Assembly: GCA_036244855.1 (NCBI GenBank)
Contig: BQKZ01001465.1
Location: 49,071-66,182 of the forward strand
Origin: Temnopleurus reevesii
Taxonomy: Eukaryota; Echinodermata; Echinoidea; Temnopleuroida; Temnopleuridae
Direction of reading: 5' to 3'
DNA length: 17,112 nucleotides
The position numbers and the translations under genes were made by a program. The notes below the pieces were generated by a model, which was not told the DNA's origin, did no database searches, and worked only from the letters and a program-made list of their open reading frames with translations. This document shows, piece after piece, positions 8,043-15,659 of the stretch. Each line of letters opens with the position of its first letter. The first letter of the stretch is position 1.

Positions 8043-8431
8043 AACGTGGAGTCGTTTCGCGCCAAATTGATTGATTGTTTTAAGACACGAATATTTGACT
8101 GATTGAACCAACTGCAAGATTTATATTCCCTACCAATGTGTTGTATTTTTGAAATAATTTTTGTTGTCGTCTGTTGAGAATGTAGTATGTCTTCAACATC
8201 TATCATTTAAGAAATAATTTAAAACATAAATATATACGTATTCGTTCTTATTTCGTCTTTGTACCGCTTTTCTTATCTAGTAAAATACTCTATTTTTTAT
8301 TCATTTCATTAAAAGAAATATCAGAATCGTATTCTTGTAAATTACGCTGTATTCATTTTAAGTAACACCCACCACTCCATCAGAAAAGCTTAGTAATACA
8401 TGTTGCACTTTGAAAAGAAAAAACAGTAAAA
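8043..8431. other. Unit 2 interior; no gene recognised
   Basis: Diverged counterpart of 5664-5990 and then 6360 onward. A minus-strand frame here overlaps the hairpin and shows no family resemblance. I see nothing else. Confidence 0.5.
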
Positions 8432-8501
8432 ATGATAATAATTACGATAATAATAATAATTACGATAATAATAATAATTATGATAGAAATGATAATAATT
8501 A
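8432..8501 (+). repeat. AT-rich minisatellite (TAATTACGATAATAATAA unit)
   Basis: About 70 bases of AAT/GAT triplets containing an ~18-bp unit, ATTACGATAATAATAATA, repeated twice, plus partial copies. It is absent at the homologous place in unit 1, so it expanded after the two copies separated. Confidence 0.85.
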
Positions 8502-9543
8502 TCGATGAAATAAGACACAAATTCACTTACTTTTACTGCTTTTTGTTTAATCAAGAAGATGTAACTTCTTTTAATTTTGTATGGATATTATGAATATAGG
8601 TAAGACTCATTTCTCCCTTTTTTTCTGTTAAAGAGGTGTAATTCATATTGTCCATGCACGACCTCGTGTAGACATTTTTTTTTCAATTCAATTCAATTCA
8701 AAATAACATTTTTTTCCCCTTCATATATGAATCATTAATGATGTGTTTACAAGTTTCTACAAGATTAGTACACGTAAGGATGGCAATGACGTACACACAT
8801 ACCCCCCTCAAGGAATAAATCATCATAATACCTATTTCTTTTTCAGAGAATCATAAATATAGATTTCATTCTTTCTTTTAATGCGTTCAACAGCTATGTC
8901 AATCATCTGTCATTTCAAAACTAAAAACAGATGTCCTTTGCTGGGAATGATTTTATATGCGTATCGCTTTTTTTCTGGTAAATCCCACCACGCGATATCC
9001 CCGTCATATGTTTTATGAATAATTGATGTTAAGAAAACCACGAGATGCTATATAGTCTGGGGAGATATTGTTGGGGAATTTATTTCGAGGGTATTTGACG
9101 TTTTTAAAGATAAATTCGAATCAAGGGTAGCTCTTATTGGTATCAGATACAGATAATATTACAAAGCGTTGTATATAGGAACGTAGATTATCTCTTTTTC
9201 ATGCAATGCCAAGAAACCTATAAGTTATCTTTGCATCATTATGTAATCATTGAAAAATCAGTGAAATTGAATTAAAACAGTTACGACTCACATATGATTT
9301 ATCTAAATTCATGGGGAGGAGTGTAATCTGTATATTTTGGAAATCATAACTTTTGCAAATCAAAATAAAACAAATCATTTTGCTCTAAAATACCCCCCTT
9401 TTCCCCTAAATATGCGCATGAAATACTTGTTAATTGCAAAGATGAAAAAGCAAAATTAAATGCAATATAGATATACTATATACACTGTATACAGTATATC
9501 TGTTATAACACCATTGACTAAAATACTCTCACCAGAAATGAAA
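8502..9543. other. Conserved 5' flank of cassette 2
   Basis: Counterpart of 6741-7639, with strong similarity from about 8740 to 9470. A near-palindrome centred in 9475-9500 (ATACACTGTATACAGTATAT) lies ahead of the promoter; cassette 1 keeps only GTATACAGTATCATACTG there. No gene was seen. Confidence 0.5.
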
Positions 9544-9598
9544 TATAGAAAGGGCGACATTTTGATCATCATTAATCAGTTTGTCATTAGATCGGACG
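9544..9598 (+). promoter_or_regulatory. Core promoter, cassette 2
   Basis: TATAGAAAGG at 9544-9553 is a weaker TATA box than in the other cassettes (A to G at the fifth base). TCAGTT follows at 9576-9581 with its A 34 bp downstream, and TCGGACG lies at 9592-9598. The spacing matches cassette 1 to within a base. Confidence 0.5.
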
Positions 9599-9716
9599 TT
9601 ATCTGGTCACGAGGGTAATCAAAACAAACCTCTCTTGTGTGCAGTTTAAATTCAAAGTCCCAGTTTCTTCTTATTTCCAGATAATGATGAAATTCAGACA
9701 TCTCAAAATAAGGGAT

Positions 9717-9845
9717 ATGATTCGAATAGATATTTTGATATCCAGTGTGGTCAGTAGTTTACTTGTAGCGATGTTGTCTAAACCAATATCGCGATGCATC
9801 GATGCAAATTTTTTGCCACGTTCCAAATTAGAAAAATTAGATTGA
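9717..9845 (+). CDS. Candidate leader peptide frame, cassette 2
   Basis: This frame encodes 42 residues beginning MIRIDILISSVVSSLLVAML, followed by a polar tail with one cysteine, and ends at a TGA. It also stays open upstream to in-frame ATGs at 9684 and 9687 (MMKFRHLKIRD) and beyond. I chose 9717 because the homologous ATG is kept in cassette 1. The basic start followed by ~16 hydrophobic or small residues resembles a signal peptide or membrane anchor. It lies about 140 bp downstream of the inferred start site. Homology to cassette 3 continues to about 9815, where a conserved ATCGCGATGCATCGATGCA lies, and then stops, as a first exon would if the real splice site were near. No consensus splice donor is evident. 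I do not recognise the family; it may be non-coding. Confidence 0.35.
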   Translation: MIRIDILISSVVSSLLVAMLSKPISRCIDANFLPRSKLEKLD

Positions 9846-10048
9846 GATACAATACCATTGAAAATATACTCCTAAAATAATTATATTTGGCAAAAATCCT
9901 CTGTCATACTTTCAAAATAGCACTCAAAACGTGGAAAGCCTCTCATAGAGTTAGGCTGTAATATCAACATAACCGTTTTAATTTTGTCATTGTTTAAAAA
10001 CAGTCTGGTATTCATGTAATTATCAACATATGAAATATATATATCTGC
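9846..10048. other. Spacer between cassettes 2 and 3; no feature
   Basis: AT-rich sequence with no ORF. ACCATTGAAAATATACTCC at 9855-9873 loosely resembles the ACCATTG..ATACT words just upstream of the cassette 2 and 3 promoters, suggesting a small older duplication. Confidence 0.4.
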
Positions 10049-10376
10049 AACAGTACCATTGGTTATATACTGTCTTCTGAAAATTTAACAGAAATGAAAT
10101 ATAAAAAGGCGACAATTTGATCATCATTAATCAGTTTGTCATTAGTCGATCGGACGTTATCTTGTCACTGGGGTAATCACAACAAGACTCTCTCGTGTAC
10201 AGTTTAATTTCAAAGTCCTAGTTTCTTCTTCTTCCCAAATTTTCATGAAATTCAGACCTCCAAATAAGTCATACGATTCGAATGTATATTTTAATATTCA
10301 GTGTCGTCAGTAGTTTATTTAGTACTCTTAGTGATGCTGTTTCAATCACCATCGCGATGCATCGATGCAAAATGTT
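10049..10376 (+). repeat. Third partial copy of the promoter-leader cassette
   Basis: Homologous to 7600-7837 and to 9507-9815, starting near ACCATTG and running through the promoter, 5' leader and hydrophobic frame to ATCGCGATGCATCGATGCA. The long 5' flank of units 1 and 2 is missing. It is closer in sequence to cassette 1 than to cassette 2 across the inferred 5' UTR, for example sharing CTTGTCACTGGGGTAATCAC. Confidence 0.85.
10100..10156 (+). promoter_or_regulatory. Core promoter, cassette 3
   Basis: TATAAAAAGG at 10100-10109, TCAGTT at 10131-10136 (A at +1 lies 33 bp from the TATA start) and TCGGACG at 10150-10156. Relative to cassette 1, three extra bases lie between the initiator and TCGGACG. 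Confidence 0.55.
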
Positions 10377-10380
10377 TTGA
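10282..10380 (+). CDS. Candidate leader peptide frame, cassette 3
   Basis: A 32-residue frame reads MYILIFSVVSSLFSTLSDAV, then ITIAMHRCKMF and a TGA. It aligns with cassette 2 through ILI-SVVSSL despite a 6-bp length difference in the middle. The first ATG of the family (MIR...) is ACG here, so translation would start three codons later. The frame has an upstream in-frame stop at 10246-10248. Kept hydrophobicity and an indel that is a multiple of three weakly favour coding. The shortness and lack of visible following exons argue for caution. Confidence 0.33.
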   Translation: MYILIFSVVSSLFSTLSDAVSITIAMHRCKMF

Positions 10381-10825
10381 AAATGTTGTAAAATAGATAT
10401 TTTAGCTTGTCTTACCGTTTAGTTTTTGTCCAATATATTTGTGCTTTGCCCTATCAAATTTTTTGAGGATTTTTAGCTTCCCCGGCTTCAAACTGATCCA
10501 TTTCAACATAATCACCCATAATTATTTTATCTTAATATTTCTTTCCATTTATATAATCATTTCTAACCAAAATATTCACTTACCATGTCATTTCATCCCG
10601 CCAACACCTTCCAAAAGTGCTCCACACATGCGTCCATGTGAGCAAAATGCGAAAAACAACATGTTGGAATAGCTCGAAAACTTGACCTGATTGAGCAAAA
10701 CCAATGTAATATTTGGATTCAGCGCATAATTTTCACCCCTAATCAGCTAAAAAATCGCAGACAACTTTCAAAAAGTACAATTTTGTTGAGCAGTGTAATT
10801 AATAGCAGTTTGTAAAGTTAATGCT
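10381..10825. other. No gene recognised
   Basis: An open frame at 10439-10672 is rich in Phe, Ile and Asn, as expected of AT-rich chance frames, and has no motif. This region lies downstream of cassette 3, where a second exon could be, but I cannot identify one. Confidence 0.45.
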
Positions 10826-11180
10826 GACTCACACCTTTTGAGTCTTTAGCCTACGTCGGCCCATCGTTTTCGAAAATTGAAAACGCCCCAATGAACGCGA
10901 GCCGAACGTCACTCCACCATGTGATTCGCGCATTTGTGCACCCTATAGGCGGCATATCACCTAGATGAGAAAGACTTTGAGAACGACTTTACACACGACT
11001 GGTATCAGTTCTTGTGCTGAATGATCGAGTATATCATACATGATACAGTAGTTAACTACTCTAGTCTTTTTTTAAGTGTTTCGTAACTTTAAAGTTCATT
11101 GAGTGAAACACCACCCAGTGCGCGTTTTAACTTTCAAAATCGCTGGTACGACGCAGGCTAAAAACGCAAAGGTATGAGTC
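10826..11180. mobile_element. ~355-bp foldback element with GACTCAYACC termini
   Basis: The left end GACTCACACCTTTTGAGT, then TTTAGCCTACGTCG, is mirrored by the right end, which reads GACTCATACCTTTGCGTT, then TTTAGCCTGCGTCG on the minus strand. Imperfect symmetry continues inward to about 75 bp per arm (CATCGTTTTCGAAAATTGAA against CAGCGATTTTGAAAGTTAAA). The interior has no coding frame. The GC content and CpGs are higher than in the flanks. No convincing target duplication is visible, so the exact ends may lie one or two bases further out. It is classed as a non-autonomous DNA element. Confidence 0.75.
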
Positions 11181-11388
11181 GGTCTTCAAACAATAGACAG
11201 TACATTTCCCAACGTTTCAGAAGTGTAGTGTCAATTTAATTCGGAGAATTCACTATTGCTTGTCGAATCCCTTTTTAAAAGAAAACCATCAAACTTTTGA
11301 AAAGTGCAATCGAACGCAACTTTTGTTTAATTTCGACAGGATTAAGGGTATTTCATATTAAAAAGACTGTGATATATATATTGTCACC
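11181..11388. other. No feature recognised
   Basis: Short spacer between two foldback elements. No frame or repeat partner is seen. Confidence 0.4.
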
Positions 11389-11572
11389 GTTTTTATACGA
11401 ACCAGCCTAATAGCGAGGGGTGGCTGCACGAACCAGTCGTAGCAATTCAATTGAAATAAAAGCTATTGAAATAACATGAATTCAAGTGGTATATCATTGT
11501 ATTTGACGCTATGTCAGGTTTTCTGCGTGTTCAAGTAGCGCCATCGTAGTTATAGGCCGGTTCGTAAAAACG
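11389..11572. mobile_element. ~184-bp inverted-repeat element
   Basis: The left end CGTTTTTATACGAACCAGCC is mirrored by the right end, read on the minus strand as CGTTTTTACGAACCGGCC. Weaker pairing continues into TAATAGCGAGGGGTGG against TATAACTACGATGGCG, giving arms of about 38 bp. There is no coding frame. No clear target duplication is visible. It is probably a MITE of a different family from its neighbours. Confidence 0.6.
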
Positions 11573-12640
11573 CTTTTCATATCATATTCTGATTTAAGAT
11601 CTTTCATAGAGCCACATAAAGCAATGGGGTTGTAAATAGAATATTAATAAGTTAGCAGGAGTCATTCATTTCTTTTTACCTAAAGTACATGCAAAATAAA
11701 ATATGACGTACGGGACACAGAAAAATGTTCTATCCCAGAGCAAAAACACCTTATAATCCGATGAAAAACACCATATCCCAAATCAAACATATAATAAGCA
11801 TGATAAGTAGACATATAGAATTAAGATCAACCCCGCTTCAGAAAATTATTACATCAGATTTCAACCCTTACTTCGTTACTCGTTTTAACTGAAACTACCA
11901 GAAAATTGTGAAATTTCACAACATGGAATCACCCATAACAAGAAGACAACTCTGTGCCATCAATAAATTGAAACAAATATGAGGCAATCGGTCGGCATTA
12001 GATGTCTAAAGGTCAAGGAATCAATCTATAGAGAACAGGGATATCCCCTCGCTTGGTCGCTGGCAGGTCGCTGAGGATTGTAAGTTTGAGTAATGACTCA
12101 GTCGTAGACAAAAAGTAAAGGTTCTTTACTTATATCGTATTGCGAATCGCTCAAGGTTCACCGAGTAAAGTGATAATATACCTTGAGCACGATATAATCT
12201 ATTTCCCTAATATTAAGTCGAACGCCAATTCATTTCTTCTTTGTAATGCTATTCAAATCGGAACAGGCTAGTAATTGTTGTGTCAGCACAGTTTAACATG
12301 GCGTACGGATCTATTGTCCCATGACCCATTTTATTTTACGTAAGTAATTTATATCGTGATCTTGTAATCAACCGTCGTGAACCGTTTCGTGTTTCTTCAT
12401 AGAGCTACCTTATATTAGAGAGCACGTAGACGAACAAGTAACGAGGTGGGCACCTTTTCCCAACAGTACAAAATCACAAGCAGATTATAATGCGTCTTTA
12501 AACTTGCTTGAAAAATACAAATCAATAAACTGGTGTCCGAATTGCTGATATGAAATAAAACTGATTATGGTTGAACTATTTGGCATTTTCTGTGGTATAG
12601 TTATGAAATATAACATGTCAGCCTTTTCGTGACTATCATT
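11573..12640. other. About 1 kb with no gene; two small symmetries
   Basis: No coding frame is convincing. I note a perfect 16-bp palindrome, TTGTGAAATTTCACAA, at 11906-11921. A hairpin has TTATATCGT...GCTCAAGGT near 12129-12157 mirrored by ACCTTGAGCACGATATAA at 12179-12196; the left arm is split by a 10-base insert. Neither resembles a known RNA gene. Confidence 0.4.
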
Positions 12641-12774
12641 AAGCCGCAATCACATAGAACCACCGACTGAACATGATTCAACACGACTCTTTGTTCAGAG
12701 GGAACTTAACTGTTAACAGAACAAAGAATCGTCTTGAATCATGTTCAATTTGGGCTCCTATGAGACTGGAACTT
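12641..12774. mobile_element. Hairpin MITE, diverged third copy
   Basis: Arms starting TAAGCC...TCACATAGAACC and ending GGCTCCTATGAGACTGGAAC pair across the centre AACTTAACTGTTAACAGAAC. The layout and many positions (TCACATAG, GATTCA, CGACTCTTTGTT, GTTAACAGAACAA) match the elements at 5511 and 7900, but with many substitutions. It is an older or subfamily member. The plus-strand frame across it (12673-12876) is an artefact. Confidence 0.72.
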
Positions 12775-13735
12775 TATGTGCATCTCGCGGACAAATATCT
12801 TTTCCAAAATTGCAAGAATTCAAGATTAATCTTCGGAGCACGGTATGAATCATATACTATGATATCAAAATGCTGATTGGAAAATGGCCTTGATACATTT
12901 TCTCCAGAACATGTTTAGATCAAACGAAAGAAGCCATGCCTGACTTAGGGCTTAGCATTGTATTTCCACTGACTGTGGCAGAAATCCCATATAATCTCAC
13001 TTGAGTATTCATGTAGAATGCTTGTCTCTCATATTCATGTAAAATCTTGAAATGACTTTCATGAATATCGACGTGAAAAATGAGGAGACGAAATGAACGG
13101 TAATCATTTTCTTGCTATTCTCGGGAATGTGGTGTCATTACTTGCATGAAATGTAATTTTCATTCAGATTATCTGAGAGACCCCGTGAAGGTCGAATGTT
13201 TGATTTGATTTTTTTTCCCTCTTTAGTATCAATGTAGTTTTCTTGTTTGGCTTCGATCATTTCAAGCTATTATTAGCTTACGATAGTTGGTCCCTGCATT
13301 TACAGTATGATATTTGTGTTTACTATTTTAAGAATAAATATATCTACTTATTTGTCTGTATAAGTTATAATCTTGTGAATTTGTACTTTTGTTGAATATA
13401 TGCAGAAATCTCTGCTTAAAAAAGTAATACATTCAGGAACACAGCAAAATAGATGCGATTTTAAATTTCACCAATAGCGGTCATAAGCAAGAAGAAGAAA
13501 AGGTCGATCGCTATGAATTCAACCAGATGACAAGCTATCAAGAAACGTCATAGATACATTTATTATGCCTCGACATATTAGAAGGATATTCTTAGTAAAA
13601 AAAAATCCTTAAACCATGTAGATATAAGGATGAAAGACGATAACAAACGAATGTTGGAAGAGGATGCATGTACGGCAATAGTAAGAAATGAAGTGTATAG
13701 AGTTACACCATTTATCATATATGAAGTATTATTTC
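12775..13735. other. No gene recognised; left part of a local duplication
   Basis: The segment from about 13628 to 13730 (GATGAAAGACGATAAC, ATGTACGGCAATAGTAAG, CATTTATCATAT) has a loose counterpart at 14452-14530. It may be the left part of the duplication seen at 14189 and 14634. No ORF or RNA was found in the rest. Confidence 0.45.
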
Positions 13736-14019
13736 TGACTCTCGCCTTTCAACCACAGGGTCGTAGGTTCGAATCCCACCTATGGCTTTAATTTCCTTCA
13801 GCAAGAAATTCATCCACATTGTACTGCACTCAACCCAGGTGAGGTGAATGGATACCTGGTAGGATTTTTTCCTTGAAATGCCAAGTGCGCTAATGAAGTG
13901 GCTGCCGGGCTAAAGCCAGGGTAATAGTGCTGCAATTGTAGAGCGCTTAGACAATTCTAATGAAGAGTTGATAAGTGCTATATAAAAGCCGTGTATTATT
14001 ATTATTATTATTATTATTA

Positions 14020-14065
<46 letters not shown>
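13736..14065 (+). mobile_element. tRNA-derived SINE, 5'-truncated, with (ATT)n tail
   Basis: The copy starts at TGACTCTCGCCTTTCAACC, so the A box present in the copy at 2862 is missing. The B box GGTTCGAATCC is at 13766-13776. The body follows (ACTGCACTCAACCCAGG, GCCGGGCTAAAGCCAGGG, GTAGAGCGCTTAGAC). A 3' module, AAGTGCTATATAAAAGCC, leads directly into an (ATT)n tail. I associate this kind of GCTATATAAA-to-(ATT)n ending with invertebrate tRNA SINEs mobilised by partner LINEs; the family name is not known to me. Lacking the A box, this copy is unlikely to be transcribed on its own. Confidence 0.85.
13994..14065 (+). repeat. (ATT)n microsatellite tail
   Basis: About 72 bases of ATT with two ATC interruptions, forming the 3' tail of the SINE. 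Open frames reading poly-Leu or poly-Tyr through it are not genes. Confidence 0.95.
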
Positions 14066-14188
14066 CATCATTTGTTAGCAAATTTTATCATAATGTCAGT
14101 ATGGAAAGTGTTTCAGGAGGATATCAGCAATTCTGCACCCGACTTTTCTTTATCGCATTTTTCATTGTTTGAAAATTTACAGTACCAT

Positions 14189-14366
14189 CTTGCATTTTCA
14201 CTTTCGATTCCTTGTTCAACATACTGGAGTAGTCCAATTACTCCGACGAGTTTGCGCTGAAGCCAATTATCATTACCTCTTCATTGATGTTTATAATCTT
14301 TAATCAAGCAATCTAAACAAGCTTGCTTGTACAGACGGGTAGATCCTTTAGAAGTCTAATTAATAC
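14189..14366 (+). repeat. Direct repeat (~178 bp), copy 1
   Basis: Matches 14634-14812 at roughly 90% by eye. It includes an identical core around GGAGTAGTCCAATTACTCCG and CTGAAGCCAATTATCATTAC, and the end TACAGACGGGTAGATCCTTT. The core GGAGTAGTCCAATTACTCC is itself a short inverted repeat. No coding frame is conserved between copies. Confidence 0.88.
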
Positions 14367-14633
14367 TATTCATTGAGCATAATCAGTAAAATAATCATTT
14401 TAAAGATTTTGAACGAATGAACGCCGACAAAAACGTTGTAGATATAGTGGATGACGATGATGGTATATAAATGCTAGACAGATGTACGGCAATGTAGGGT
14501 GTATACAGTTAAATCCTTTATCATATGATAGTAAAATGATAAGTTATAAGAGGATGTTAGGAGTGATAGAGAACCAGAGAGTTATCATTCATTACTGACA
14601 TATTTCTTATAGTTCTAATAATGACAATTCAAT

Positions 14634-14812
14634 CTTGCATTTTCTGTTTCGATTCCTCGTTCAATTTGCTGGAGTAGTCCAATTACTCCGACGAGTTTGC
14701 GCTGAAGCCAATTATCATTACCTCTTCATTGATGTTAGTAAATCTTTAATCTAGCAATCTCAACAAACATGCTTGTACAGACGGGTAGATCCTTTAGAAG
14801 CCTAATTAATAC
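14634..14812 (+). repeat. Direct repeat (~179 bp), copy 2
   Basis: Second copy of 14189-14366, offset by about 445 bp. Upstream sequence at 14452-14530 loosely matches 13628-13730. The SINE at 13736 lies between these partners in the first unit and has no counterpart in the second, suggesting an older ~0.45-kb tandem duplication later interrupted by the SINE. Confidence 0.88.
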
Positions 14813-14987
14813 GGTTCCAACCACAATCAATTAACATCACTGCAACAATTACTCATTCGCAATCCGATAATAATATAATTCGAGGTCGGATCTGTATATA
14901 CTCGAACCTTTGCATTGAGATGGATTACAAGGAGTTCATTTTCGTTTTGTATAATTGTAATTTCATTAACATACATCGAGAATATTC

Positions 14988-15127
14988 GCAATGGAAATAA
15001 CAAACGTATAGCTGGGCTTGAATGAATGAGCATATTTTAATGCTGAAATTAGTCTCAATACTATACATCTTCAGATTAAGTCGCTGATTTTGTTTCTTCA
15101 TTTTTTAAAATTGATGTTCAATCTTTT
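14988..15127 (+). repeat. Direct repeat (~140 bp), copy 1
   Basis: Shares ATAACAAACGTA, AGCTGRGCTT, ATGAAT, CATCTT and a T-run followed by ATGTTCAA with 15157-15286, at moderate identity. No coding frame is seen. Confidence 0.65.
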
Positions 15128-15132
15128 CGTTT

Positions 15133-15150
15133 ATGATGATGATGATGATG
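15133..15150 (+). repeat. (ATG)6 microsatellite
   Basis: Six perfect ATG triplets separate the two copies of the ~140-bp repeat. Confidence 0.9.
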
Positions 15151-15156
15151 AACGCT

Positions 15157-15286
15157 CACAATAGATATAACAAACGTAGCTGAGCTTCAATGAATATGTA
15201 TATTTCTATTATGGAACACATTCTCAACACCACTACCATCTTTAGAATTAATTCGCCATTTTTTTTTAAATTCATGTTCAAACTTT
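15157..15286 (+). repeat. Direct repeat (~130 bp), copy 2
   Basis: Diverged second copy of 14988-15127. With the 178-bp pair just upstream, it shows repeated local duplication in this part of the window. Confidence 0.65.
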
Positions 15287-15659
15287 ATGCAAGGGTTGTT
15301 AGGCGGGTGTTTCATCACCCCACCTAAGTCTGTACCTCCCCAAAAAGCTATTTCAATCAGTTAAACATTTGCATAACAAAACACCACAGTGTTTGATCTC
15401 CCGCTAAAGATTTCCCAGCTCCCTTAAATATATTCCACATTTGCCTCTCTGTATATGACCATTTATTCACTCAATGAGACATGTTGTCGTGTTGAAATCG
15501 GCCATTAGCATGGCAAAGCACATCGATCAATCGTCGTGTAAACTATGAACTTTTCTATTCCCCCGTATTCAATATGCACGCGGTGTGGTCGCTTCGACCT
15601 CACTTACACCGCTGTCCGGAATCGCATAAACCATGTAAACCGACTGAATTTTCGGCTGA
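15287..15659. other. No gene recognised; GC richer toward the right
   Basis: Base composition becomes more GC-rich from about 15560. A short hairpin, CGGTGTGGTCG against ACACCG, lies at 15580-15613. The frame beginning at 15574 runs into the Pol III-like element and shows no family resemblance. Confidence 0.4.

Larger units (their letters stand above)
7839..9744 (+). repeat. Large direct duplication, unit 2
   Basis: Collinear homologue of 5450-7837, about 480 bp shorter. It lacks the inverted-repeat element and the ~330-bp block of unit 1, and has its own AT-triplet tract at 8432-8501. Homology to the third copy continues through the leader frame to about 9815. Divergence from unit 1 looks like roughly 5-15% by region, judged by eye. 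That fits either paralogues or the high heterozygosity of marine invertebrates. Confidence 0.85.

Noticed and set aside
8432..8501. CRISPR-like short repeat array
   Set aside because: The repeats are contiguous AT triplets without unique spacers and lie in clearly eukaryotic sequence. It is a minisatellite.
10439..10672. 77-codon frame downstream of cassette 3 as a possible second exon
   Set aside because: Its composition is typical of AT-rich chance frames, there is no acceptor or motif of note, and there is no counterpart downstream of cassette 2.
11906..11921. Perfect 16-bp palindrome TTGTGAAATTTCACAA as a binding site
   Set aside because: It is an isolated short palindrome in AT-rich DNA with no gene nearby and no second copy, so there is no support for function.
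12673..12876. 67-codon plus-strand frame
   Set aside because: Its first half is the right part of a hairpin MITE and the rest shows no family likeness.
13975..14260. Poly-Leu and poly-Tyr frames
   Set aside because: These are translations of the (ATT)n tail of the SINE and its flank.
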